Below, piece by piece: positions 1 through 7,276 of a stretch of 36,626 bases of DNA (position 1 is its first letter; each line of letters starts with the position of its first letter). The position numbers and the translations under genes are program-made. This DNA is from a virus, in IMG/VR virus record IMGVR_UViG_3300021964_000008, positions 1 to 36,626 of that record; one strand, written 5' to 3'. The notes beneath the pieces are model-generated. The model ran no database searches. It was given only the letters and a program-made list of their open reading frames with translations, and had not been told where the DNA came from.

Positions 1-76
1 GTAACGGCGAGTCTTCGGTATTAATACCTTTGAATGCCGGAGCAGCTAGGTTAATACTTTGAAGTTGTTGTGCCAT
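1..76 (-). CDS. Tail nozzle protein, 5' fragment (duplicate of 36500-36575)
   Basis: This is the first 25 codons or so of the nozzle gene whose full copy lies at 35052-36575, present here only because of the terminal overlap. It starts with the peptide MAQQLQS on the minus strand, two bases after the stop of the adaptor gene. It is not a separate gene. Confidence 0.95.
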   Translation of the reverse strand, partial: MAQQLQSINLAAPAFKGINTEDSPL

Positions 77-127
77 ATTATGAGTACCACACCATTTCTT
101 CTGGATGTTTAGCAGCGTCAAGTGCAA
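1..127. repeat. Terminal direct repeat, left copy (circle junction)
   Basis: These 127 bases are identical to bases 36500-36626. The copy covers the first 76 bases of the nozzle gene (its ATG is the complement of 74-76) and the end of the adaptor gene. Both genes read through the junction intact, so the molecule or assembly is circular and the unique length is 36,499 bases. The length equals a common largest assembly k-mer, which favours a contig-closure overlap over a physical terminal repeat. Confidence 0.97.
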
Positions 128-722
128 TAGCGTCTGACAAATACTTATCCGCAATGCCAAAGTATTCTGCTGCGCTTGTACCGCCAGTTTCACCACGCTC
201 ACGAGCAGCCAGTGCTACAGCCATGTGAACCACAGGCATGTGAGGAACAAGCAGCGTATCTGTATCTTCTGTCAAGTCCCCCTGTGGGATAACCATGTTA
301 AAGTTTAACGTGTACGCTGCATCTGGGATGGGGTACAGGTCTACTTGCGTATCGCCACTGCTGTTGACACCGTTGAAGCTGTAGTTCTTAGGTGAACCAG
401 AGATAGGATTGCTGTTTAAAAACTGATTGTTGTACCAGTGTGCTGTCTGATACTCCATGAAGTGATTAGACGTATCGTTAACAACGTCAAGAATCTTACC
501 TCTGTTCTGTGTGCCAGTAAGAACGTAGTTAAAGATGTCTGCTGTGGTAGTTACAACAAGCGTTCTACGCAACGCAGACCAATCAGTTGAGTCTTCGACA
601 ATACGCTTTGCATCGTTAACAAAGTCGCCCACCAGTGCGCTGTACGTGTTCTCCGATACGGTAGTTACCGTGTCTTCACGGAGCCTACGAAGTACGTTGT
701 TTACTAGATTTAAGTATGTCAT
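78..722 (-). CDS. Tail adaptor / tail tubular protein A-like
   Basis: A 214-residue protein beginning MTYLNLVNNVLRRLRE, a helical opening typical of podovirus adaptor (gatekeeper) proteins that join portal to tail nozzle. The middle contains the WYNNQF and DLYPIPD segments, and the C-terminal third is helical (AVALAARERGE). Such proteins form a ring under the portal. Position supports this: the nozzle gene starts two bases downstream across the circle junction. Length is close to T7 gp11 (about 196 residues). Assignment rests on architecture and synteny; direct similarity to T7 gp11 was not tested. Confidence 0.75.
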   Translation of the reverse strand: MTYLNLVNNVLRRLREDTVTTVSENTYSALVGDFVNDAKRIVEDSTDWSALRRTLVVTTTADIFNYVLTGTQNRGKILDVVNDTSNHFMEYQTAHWYNNQFLNSNPISGSPKNYSFNGVNSSGDTQVDLYPIPDAAYTLNFNMVIPQGDLTEDTDTLLVPHMPVVHMAVALAARERGETGGTSAAEYFGIADKYLSDAIALDAAKHPEEMVWYS

Positions 723-737
723 GTAAGCCTACCGTAA

Positions 738-1883
738 TTATGCAAAGTATTTTGAAAAAAGACCGGGTACAGTCGATGGTGTAGACAAGGTTGGTACTTG
801 TAACGGAGCGTCTGGTGCCCATGTGATTCTGTACATATAATCTTCAAAAGAGGGTGTTTGTCGTGGCGTAGAGTAACCCAGCCCTCCTCCAGTAGCCGCA
901 GCAGTTCCTCCGGTTAAAAGACCGCCAATAACCTCTTCTTGGTTTGTAAACTCTCCTGAGTCTACTTGGCCTCCTAGAACAACGTCAGGCTGTTGGTCAT
1001 CATAACCACCAATAGCTAAACCGCCGACATCTTCTACTGACGGCTCAGGAGCAACTACTGGGGTTCCGCCAGAAGAGCCGTTGCCAGTAACAGCATCAAC
1101 AATAGCACCACCTAGAATAACATTGCCAGCATCATCTACAGATACTGACCCGCCAATAGCGTCTACGGCGCTCTCAATGGCTCCTGCTGGGTCAGAAACA
1201 ATGTCCCCTATAGTGTCCCCTATGTCTGACAAAACGCTGCCAGGATCGCTTATAGCGTCTTCTATTTGACCTGCTATTTCGTCTACAGTACCTATAATCG
1301 TATTAGGACTTGTAGAAGGTAAGCCGGGAATACCGGGTACATAGACGCTCCAATCACCCGGATCAAAAGTACCCGGAGATACACCACCACTAGGAGAGAT
1401 AACTCCAACGCCGGGGCCTAAAATGTCCGCAATAGTGTCCTCTGGGCTAGGAGTAATCGTAGGCAAATCAATAGAAATGTTTCCTACTATGTCTCCTAGA
1501 GTGTCTCCAACAGAAGATACAAAGTCTCCTATAGTCGGTTCTTCGTCTGCGGTAGTGTCAGCAGCAACGTCTACAACTTCTTCTTGAGGAGTTTCAGTGC
1601 TTTCAGAAGCAAACAAATCTGAATATTCATATCCAAATTGATTCATTAACGATGAAGCTACTTCTTGCCCATATAGCTCATTGACCTGTTGAAACAAAGG
1701 CTCTAAAACATCAGGCTGTAAAGTTACAATACCTGAAGGGTCCCTGCTTATAAAACGAGAATATTGAGGGTCCCAAGCATAATCAGCTTGAATATAAGAA
1801 TTTAATAATGCTTCAAACTCATCATAATCTTCTGGAGATAAAGAAGATACGTCTATACTTTCATAATAAGCATTGCTTGGCAT
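738..1883 (-). CDS. Acidic Gly/Pro-rich protein of unknown function
   Basis: A 381-residue protein with two parts. Residues 1-100 form a globular acidic region (repeated SPEDYDEFEALL-type helices). The rest is low complexity, rich in Gly, Pro, Asp, Ser and Ile, with recurring IGD and ISDPGS units. No signal peptide or catalytic motif is visible. The ATG overlaps the holin stop by one base (TAATG), so translation is probably coupled. Its place between the lysis genes and the adaptor suggests a virion or tail-associated protein, but that is inference only. Confidence 0.7.
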   Translation of the reverse strand: MPSNAYYESIDVSSLSPEDYDEFEALLNSYIQADYAWDPQYSRFISRDPSGIVTLQPDVLEPLFQQVNELYGQEVASSLMNQFGYEYSDLFASESTETPQEEVVDVAADTTADEEPTIGDFVSSVGDTLGDIVGNISIDLPTITPSPEDTIADILGPGVGVISPSGGVSPGTFDPGDWSVYVPGIPGLPSTSPNTIIGTVDEIAGQIEDAISDPGSVLSDIGDTIGDIVSDPAGAIESAVDAIGGSVSVDDAGNVILGGAIVDAVTGNGSSGGTPVVAPEPSVEDVGGLAIGGYDDQQPDVVLGGQVDSGEFTNQEEVIGGLLTGGTAAATGGGLGYSTPRQTPSFEDYMYRITWAPDAPLQVPTLSTPSTVPGLFSKYFA

Positions 1884-2281
1884 TACTGTCCCCTCGCTAC
1901 ATTACGAGTACGTTCATAACTACGCAAACCACCTAAGCCCAGCATACCTAACAGCACTGGCATCATCGTAGACAAATCCAGAGTAGGTAACACTACGTCA
2001 CTACCTGACACTGCTAAAGCGAAGTTACCGAGCGGAGATATAACGAAGTTAAAAGATAGACCCAACACGCAAGACCAACCAGCAGCAGGTCTCCATCCGC
2101 TAACAAATAGGGACTGGCTTTGCGCTTCTTCTTTGTTGACTTGGATTTGAGCTTTGGCAATTTCATGTGCCTGTCTCTCGGCCAGAGTTGCAATTTCATG
2201 TGCTAACCTCGCTTTCTCGTCTGCGTCTGGAATAAACTTATCGAGCAGAGAAGAGACGCTTGTAATAAGCAGTTCTATCAT
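1883..2281 (-). CDS. Holin-like protein (GTA 3TM holin type)
   Basis: A 132-residue protein with a hydrophobic N-terminus (MIELLITSVSSLLDKFIPD), a charged amphipathic helix rich in Ala, Glu and Lys (residues 20-58), then hydrophobic segments around 62-88 (WRPAAGWSCVLGLSFNF) and 105-120 (MMPVLLGMLGLGGL), ending in a basic tail. The WRPxxGW motif and this order are typical of the three-TM holin family of gene-transfer agents and podoviruses. It would permeabilise the inner membrane for the endolysin. It follows an XhlA-like gene, making a two-gene lysis block. Confidence 0.8.
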   Translation of the reverse strand: MIELLITSVSSLLDKFIPDADEKARLAHEIATLAERQAHEIAKAQIQVNKEEAQSQSLFVSGWRPAAGWSCVLGLSFNFVISPLGNFALAVSGSDVVLPTLDLSTMMPVLLGMLGLGGLRSYERTRNVARGQ

Positions 2282-2283
2282 TC

Positions 2284-2571
2284 TTACCTCAAGTAGTATG
2301 TAGTAGCAGCGACTAGCGCACTAACAACAATCCAAACTAATCGTTCCATGTTTTTAACGTGCTGTTGGTTGTAGCCAACAATCCCTTTAATAGCGTCTGT
2401 GTCACGCTCTTGTTCATCAGCCCTGTACTCAAGTCGATCAATACGACCATTCGCTGAGTGTATCTTCTCTTCTACACGGGCAAGCAAAGACAACGCTTCG
2501 GACAGCTTGTCGATCTTTACCTCTAGACGATCTAAGCGTAAATCAATGTCCATGTAAATATCCTTAGCCAT
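2284..2571 (-). CDS. XhlA-like coiled-coil protein with C-terminal membrane anchor
   Basis: A 95-residue protein. Residues 5-70 are a charged coiled coil (RLDRLEVKIDKLSEAL, then RIDRLEYRADEQERD), and residues 76-93 form one membrane helix (MERLVWIVVSALVAATTYYL). This is the architecture of haemolysin XhlA family proteins, which assist holins. The next gene, two bases downstream, is the 3TM holin. A spanin-like role is possible but there is no lipobox. Its ATG overlaps the upstream small gene by eight bases. Confidence 0.7.
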   Translation of the reverse strand: MAKDIYMDIDLRLDRLEVKIDKLSEALSLLARVEEKIHSANGRIDRLEYRADEQERDTDAIKGIVGYNQQHVKNMERLVWIVVSALVAATTYYLR

Positions 2572-2740
2572 TACTCATTTGTTGTTGTAGCTCTAAAACC
2601 TGAACAATATAGGTTTCTGTTACTTCAATTGTTTCAAGCAAAGGTGTTGACCAAGTTCCAGACTCTACTCCATCAATAAAGTAAACGCCTTCAAGTCTTG
2701 TGTCTTCAGGAGCCGGTTGATTGTAAGTTACTGTAATCAT
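2564..2740 (-). CDS. Small protein at the end of the tail-fibre block
   Basis: A 58-residue reading frame starting MITVTYNQPAPEDTR and ending LELQQQMSNG, with an acidic middle (YFIDGVESGTWS). It fills the gap between the fibre gene ending at 2742 and the XhlA-like gene, with one base of spacing on one side and an eight-base overlap on the other, the tight packing of a real gene here. No family recognised. It could be a tail-fibre accessory or chaperone. Confidence 0.65.
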   Translation of the reverse strand: MITVTYNQPAPEDTRLEGVYFIDGVESGTWSTPLLETIEVTETYIVQVLELQQQMSNG

Positions 2741-2741
2741 A

Positions 2742-3308
2742 TTAAGCGTCCGTTATTACAACGTCTGAAGTGCCTGATCCGTTCCATTGCGTTGCTACAG
2801 CAGTTCTGTCTCCAGAAGCAATAGGGAATTTCCAATACCTTCTTTCTGTTCCGTCTGTAGCTGTAGTTGCACCAGAAACATCTAACTGTAAAGTCCCACC
2901 GTTTACATCTATTGTGGCAGAAGTAAATACATCTGCTGGAGGATTTGTACCATTTCCTGTGTTTTCTAAACGGACAAAAAAGTCCCAAATAGACGTAGTG
3001 TCTGTTACATAATCAAGCTCTACAATAGTGTATCCTTTATAAGTTGTTGGTGACCTAGACCCTATAGCACTAGTATCGTTATAACCGTATAGATCTAGGA
3101 AACCTAAAACTTGAGCATAACCTTCAGTAACAGTAACGGTTGTTTCAGTAACAGCAGACGTACCATAAAAGTCAGTAAGCGAAATAACGCCACTAGCAGG
3201 AACACCAGTATCAGCGTCATAATACTCAGACAGAGAAATAGGATTAGTTCCTCCAAACTCTGTTTGAATCTCTGACAGCTTTATTGCACCACTAGCCTGA
3301 AGAGCCAT
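2742..3308 (-). CDS. Tail fibre / receptor-contact protein
   Basis: A 188-residue protein. The N-terminus holds two related segments (SGAIKLSEIQTEFGG, then SGVISLTDFYG), a short repeat common at the start of phage tail-tip proteins. The rest is a beta-rich domain (residues 60-188) with aromatic positions such as SIWDFFVRLEN and RRYWKFPI, plausibly carbohydrate-binding. The ATG overlaps the previous fibre gene's stop as TAATG. A tail appendage role is inferred from context and composition. Confidence 0.7.
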   Translation of the reverse strand: MALQASGAIKLSEIQTEFGGTNPISLSEYYDADTGVPASGVISLTDFYGTSAVTETTVTVTEGYAQVLGFLDLYGYNDTSAIGSRSPTTYKGYTIVELDYVTDTTSIWDFFVRLENTGNGTNPPADVFTSATIDVNGGTLQLDVSGATTATDGTERRYWKFPIASGDRTAVATQWNGSGTSDVVITDA

Positions 3309-4105
3309 TAGACTGTACCAAATGCAGTGATATCGTTAGCAGAAACAACTTCGCCTGTAGTCTTCAGCTTAAATACATCCGTACCGTTATAATCAAATAC
3401 AAGTTCGTTAGCAATTACGCTAATAGTCCAAAGACCTAGAACAACACTTGTTGCTGTAGCCGTAGTAAACGTACCAGCAGCAGCACTAGCAGCACCAATT
3501 GTTGTGCCGTCAATTGCACCTGCGTTAATGTCTACGGTAGGCGCAGTCACTGTTCCTGTAAACGTAGGAGACGCAGTAGGTGCATAACCAGCACTAGCGT
3601 GATCACCCCAGCCGTACGCCGTGTCCCACTGTGTTTGCTTTGCTGTAGTAGGAATAGCGTAGCCAGTAGCATAAGTAACAGCCAAAGTTCCTGACGTAGT
3701 AATTGGCGTACCTGCAACAGACAGGCCTGTAGGAACCGTCATAGCAACGCTTGTTACTGAGCCGTCACCTGTACCAAGACCATCAATCTGAGTTTGAATG
3801 TTAGACGTAACACCATCAAGGTAATTAATCTCAGCAGTCGTAGCAGTAACGCCATCGAGCAAGTTAAGCTCAGAAGCAGTAGAAGTAACAGCAACACCAC
3901 CAAGGTTTAACGTAGTAATAGAAGCAGTAGGAATTGTAGCCGTACCAGTAAACGTAGGACTAGCCTTGTTAGCTTTAGTGGCAATAGCAGTTGCAATGTT
4001 ATCAAATTCTACTTCAAACTCAGAACCACGGACAACCTTGTTAGTGTCGCCTGACGGTAAGCTGTCTTTAGCTTCAAAGTCTGTTGTCTTAGTATAGTCA
4101 GTCAT
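3308..4105 (-). CDS. Tail fibre protein with phage fibre repeats
   Basis: A 265-residue, Thr/Ala/Gly-rich protein. It opens with a short charged helix (residues 12-45), followed by the repeats familiar from phage fibres: SPTFTGTATIPTAS and SPTFTGTVTAPTVD, ASELNLLDGVTATTAEINYL, and the WGDHASAGY motif, which often ends a shaft. The C-terminus is a small beta domain. It likely forms a trimeric shaft. It lies between a probable fibre-assembly chaperone gene and another fibre gene. Confidence 0.82.
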   Translation of the reverse strand: MTDYTKTTDFEAKDSLPSGDTNKVVRGSEFEVEFDNIATAIATKANKASPTFTGTATIPTASITTLNLGGVAVTSTASELNLLDGVTATTAEINYLDGVTSNIQTQIDGLGTGDGSVTSVAMTVPTGLSVAGTPITTSGTLAVTYATGYAIPTTAKQTQWDTAYGWGDHASAGYAPTASPTFTGTVTAPTVDINAGAIDGTTIGAASAAAGTFTTATATSVVLGLWTISVIANELVFDYNGTDVFKLKTTGEVVSANDITAFGTV

Positions 4106-4116
4106 TTGTTATACCT

Positions 4117-4518
4117 TTATTCAATGTCATCCGGGTGTGTGGGCCAAGTGATCGTGTGTGGAAACCCAACCTGTTGTGGTACGTCTCTAAGCTCTTGGCG
4201 GTACGTTTGAATTTCTGGACTCATGGGTACGTCTGACAAGCCAAAAACGTCCGTATCGGATAGCAGAGTATCCCTAACGTCTCGCCAGTATTGAGCTATG
4301 CGATCATCAGCCCAGTCAGCAACAACCCACTCTGAGCCACTCCACACAACGTCCTGAAACTGCGTTGACGCAGGTCTGTCAGCGACAGCAACGTACCCCG
4401 CATCAGCAATCTCATCCGCAGTAAACGTACTGGCGTCAGTCTTGGTTGTCCCGTCTGACAGTCTGATTCTGTCTGGTAGCTCTGCCGGATAGCTTCCGTC
4501 TTTTGTGTATAGAGTCAT
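4117..4518 (-). CDS. Tail fibre assembly chaperone-like protein
   Basis: A 133-residue protein. The N-terminal half is a small beta domain. The C-terminal half contains a Trp-rich segment and the pattern YRQELRDVPQQVGFPHTITWP, which resembles the conserved end of tail-fibre assembly or adhesin-attachment chaperone domains (YRQxLRDxPxQ ... xWPxxP). Such proteins fold or fix adhesins at the fibre tip. It sits among fibre genes, consistent with that role. Confidence 0.7.
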   Translation of the reverse strand: MTLYTKDGSYPAELPDRIRLSDGTTKTDASTFTADEIADAGYVAVADRPASTQFQDVVWSGSEWVVADWADDRIAQYWRDVRDTLLSDTDVFGLSDVPMSPEIQTYRQELRDVPQQVGFPHTITWPTHPDDIE

Positions 4519-4521
4519 CGT

Positions 4522-5289
4522 TTACTCCAAATCTATGTAAAACACCGACAGCGACTGCCGACCCGTATCGTTTGCTGTGACCGTATGCGATGCTGGTGTA
4601 CCGCTATTGTAAATCACATAACCTAACGAGCGCGTACCGCCAGTGGTCGTGTCTGTTTTAATCGTTGCACCACCCCATGTCATTGTCGGTGACTGCGTTG
4701 TGCGTCCAGCAAGCATTGCAACCGCTATGGTTGGCACTGTCGCATTGGTAGAGCTTAGTGATGCGCTCAATGCCGAAACACCTTTGTCGTTAGCAAAATT
4801 GCGAGTAGTGAATGACGTTATTCCGTCAGCCTTCCTAAACGAGCCAGCGATAATCATGTTGGCTTCTGCGTCTTGTGTTGCGCTAAATCCAGTGTCGCCA
4901 GATTGAATGATTCGCCCATAAACAAACGAGCGCGGGTATTCGTTGGTGTCACCGTTGCCAATAAGAGTCCAGCCTGTTGGGGTAGTGACAGCAACAGTCT
5001 TATTGTCTAAAAACACAGCGACGATACAAAAGTCTCCGGTCTGAGTGCCTGTCGGCAGAGACACACTTGCTGTTGTTGTGTTACTGCTAGACATCGAGCC
5101 GCTAACAGCAACAAACGAAATATCTGACGGCTCCTCTGTTGGCGGCCACGCACCGACGCGCTTCGCCTGACTATGAGAACGCAGTCCAGTAATTCCTCCC
5201 GCGCCTTCGACCAAATCAACAAAAGGCACATCCGAACCTGCCAGTGCGTTTTTGATGTTCTGTCGAAATTTGCGGATATGTTTACGCAT
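4522..5289 (-). CDS. Tail appendage protein with beta-sandwich domain
   Basis: A 255-residue protein starting MRKHIRKFRQNIKNAL. I chose the ATG at 5289 because it overlaps the preceding stop as TAATG, the junction seen at many late genes here; an upstream ATG at 5313 would add eight residues and a 25-base overlap. Residues 1-60 are a basic N-terminal region. Residues 60-255 form a Ser/Thr-rich beta domain with the pattern GDFCIVAVFLDN ... PTGWTLIG, which resembles domains in the upstream gene. Receptor binding is an inference. Confidence 0.7.
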   Translation of the reverse strand: MRKHIRKFRQNIKNALAGSDVPFVDLVEGAGGITGLRSHSQAKRVGAWPPTEEPSDISFVAVSGSMSSSNTTTASVSLPTGTQTGDFCIVAVFLDNKTVAVTTPTGWTLIGNGDTNEYPRSFVYGRIIQSGDTGFSATQDAEANMIIAGSFRKADGITSFTTRNFANDKGVSALSASLSSTNATVPTIAVAMLAGRTTQSPTMTWGGATIKTDTTTGGTRSLGYVIYNSGTPASHTVTANDTGRQSLSVFYIDLE

Positions 5290-6710
5290 TACGTTTCTCT
5301 TATACTTATGCAAGAGCTTAGTGCAAAGTTTGCAGATGAATAAGATGCAGAAACTGACCGAGTTTCTGTAGCCAACGCCCGTACACTAGCCGCAGACATT
5401 TCTCTTGTTGTGCCACCGGATGCAGTTGGATTTACTTCGTCATCAAGTGTTACGCCTGACCAAGTAATATCATAGTTTCCTGCACCAGCAGTAGATTCCA
5501 CGTTGTACGCCATCGCAAGAACTACGCTTGGGTTTACTGTGTCTACATCTAACGTGTGAGGGCTTGAGTTTGTGTTTGCTGTTGCCGTGTCTTGTACGGT
5601 CAAGCCGTTACCATAAACAGCCCACACCGCAATTTCGCATCTCGATGACGTGCCGCTAAAAGCAACTGACACGGTTCCGCTTGTACCAGATGAGAGTGCG
5701 ACTGTGTAAAATACAATTCCCGAATGGACAGAGCTTACTGCTGGGTTATAAGCCGCGCTACCTGTAACAATGGAAGCAGAAGAACCGGCGACAGAAACAC
5801 TGCTTACATCAACGTTTGGATTTGCGCCGTGCGTTACCGCAACCACAATGGTTCTGTTTGATTTTGCTGTCCCAAGCGGAGTGCTTGTGAAATTGTAGGT
5901 CGTTGCGTCTGCTTCATTCTCTTGTATTGAAAGAAACTCATAAGATAATGGCTGTAAAAGCTCATAAACAGCATCCATACTCCAGATGCCTGAGTTTTTG
6001 TAGTTTCCGTAGGTAACCGAGGCTGTTGGCCCGAATTCTAAAGTCACCGCCCACTTTGAATCGCTTGAAGACCACACCAGAGTGCTCGGGTCTTCTGTTC
6101 CAGCAGAGACTCCGGTTTTGTACATAATAGCGTTAGAGCCGCCCAATCGTCCGTCTTGTACTGCTGTTGTGTAACCTGTCGGTGGAGATGAGATTGTTGA
6201 GTTGTCGTCATCAATAGCCGCTAAAACCAAAACAATTGAATCGTCAGACGCAACTGTCACAGATGGTGGGTCGATAGACGTACCAAAACTTGATGTCGTA
6301 CTAGCACCGCTGAGATACTCTACATCACTCATTGCAATAACGGTTATTGCATCAACTACAGAAGTGATTCCAATGCTTGTATCAACAGTTGCGCCCATAA
6401 CTTTGTAGGCAATGGTAGTGTTAATACTTGCACTAAACACATTGTCTGAAATTGCCGTCCACCCGCTTGATGTAATCGTGGTGTTTTCAGTTGATTCGTC
6501 AGATGTAATGCAAACAAGAACCAAGTCGCCCTCAGCCAGTCCTGTAATACCTGTCAAGCTAACTGAGTTGGCTCCGCTTGCGCTCGCTGTGCCTACAATC
6601 GATGGGGTACCGCCTGTTGAGCTAAGAATATATTGTTCAGTCGAGCCAAGGTCTAGCGTCGCACCAATCATGCCGCCATTATCGTAAAGCGATGCGACAT
6701 TACTAGCCAT
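5289..6710 (-). CDS. Large tail appendage protein with two related beta domains
   Basis: A 473-residue protein, almost entirely beta-rich and Ser/Thr/Val-rich. Two similar halves are visible: residues about 35-230 (LAEGDLVLVCITSDEST ... SSGWTAIS) and about 260-473 (SNRTIVVAVTHGANP ... SVVLAMAYNVES). The same design recurs in the next gene, suggesting internal and tandem duplication. No catalytic motif is seen. Its place in a run of fibre genes supports an adhesin or fibre-decoration role. It ends one base into the next ATG. Confidence 0.72.
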   Translation of the reverse strand: MASNVASLYDNGGMIGATLDLGSTEQYILSSTGGTPSIVGTASASGANSVSLTGITGLAEGDLVLVCITSDESTENTTITSSGWTAISDNVFSASINTTIAYKVMGATVDTSIGITSVVDAITVIAMSDVEYLSGASTTSSFGTSIDPPSVTVASDDSIVLVLAAIDDDNSTISSPPTGYTTAVQDGRLGGSNAIMYKTGVSAGTEDPSTLVWSSSDSKWAVTLEFGPTASVTYGNYKNSGIWSMDAVYELLQPLSYEFLSIQENEADATTYNFTSTPLGTAKSNRTIVVAVTHGANPNVDVSSVSVAGSSASIVTGSAAYNPAVSSVHSGIVFYTVALSSGTSGTVSVAFSGTSSRCEIAVWAVYGNGLTVQDTATANTNSSPHTLDVDTVNPSVVLAMAYNVESTAGAGNYDITWSGVTLDDEVNPTASGGTTREMSAASVRALATETRSVSASYSSANFALSSCISIRET

Positions 6711-7069
6711 CAGCTAATCTCTTCGTAACTGCACACTGCTTCAAGGTCAGACGCCGCGCTAGCCGTCAGACGAATTGACTCGCCTTCCTGTAGATAAATC
6801 TGCGTTTCTTTGGAGATAACAACCAAAGAAGCATCGGCAGGGACAGTGATTGTCTTTGCCAAGTGATACGCTGTTGTTCCGTTGTAGTGGTCAACAGTGA
6901 TGTCGGCGTTATTCGTACCGTCGACGTTGGCAACCATCAGCGTGTTGACTTTAAACACCTTACCGCTTGACGCTGCGTTGCTAACAATAGCCGTGGCAGA
7001 TGTACCGACTGCCTGTGTTGCTGTTTTGCCGGTGACTGTAGTCAGTCCAGCGATGTTTGGAGCCGCCAT
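6710..7069 (-). CDS. Small beta-sandwich structural protein (paralogue of 15713-16066)
   Basis: A 119-residue protein, Thr/Ala-rich, with a pattern of beta strands ending ITVPADASLVVISKETQIYL ... SYEEIS. The C-terminal 65 residues resemble those of the protein at 15713-16066: both share VTVD/ITVD, a basic AK(T/N) turn, an aspartate-rich strand and a closing SYE motif. The fold is plausibly a trimeric decoration or fibre-tip domain. Its stop overlaps the next ATG as TGATG. Confidence 0.65.
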   Translation of the reverse strand: MAAPNIAGLTTVTGKTATQAVGTSATAIVSNAASSGKVFKVNTLMVANVDGTNNADITVDHYNGTTAYHLAKTITVPADASLVVISKETQIYLQEGESIRLTASAASDLEAVCSYEEIS

Positions 7070-7075
7070 ATTAAA

Positions 7076-7276
7076 TCACCCGAATACTAGTGTGATCGCA
7101 GTGGCTTGGGCGCGAGTCAAACCACCGCCACCGCCGCCACCACCGATTTCTTTGATTGTACCGCTATCGTTGATGTAGAGCTTCTGCGCGGATGTATCAA
7201 TAGCAACCTCCCCGCTGACGATGTTACTCGTCGTTGGGGTAGTTGTTCCGCGCTTTAGCTTTATGGTTTGAGCCAT
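7076..7276 (-). CDS. Short tail-fibre N-terminal domain protein
   Basis: A 66-residue protein starting MAQTIKLKRGTTTPT, closely matching the N-terminus of the large fibre just upstream (MAQTIKIKRSTGSAAPS). It continues with GEVAIDTSAQKLYINDSG, equivalent to GELAYSKGSDTLYVGD there, then a run of eight glycines and a short tail. This domain is common at the start of phage fibres and receptor-binding proteins. It may be a recombination leftover of a fibre module or a short collar protein. Its ATG overlaps the previous stop as TAATG. Confidence 0.7.
   Translation of the reverse strand: MAQTIKLKRGTTTPTTSNIVSGEVAIDTSAQKLYINDSGTIKEIGGGGGGGGLTRAQATAITLVFG

Noticed and set aside
1-127. Direct terminal repeat of T7 type
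   Set aside because: It lies inside coding sequence of a continuous gene pair and has an assembly k-mer length; contig overlap explains it better.
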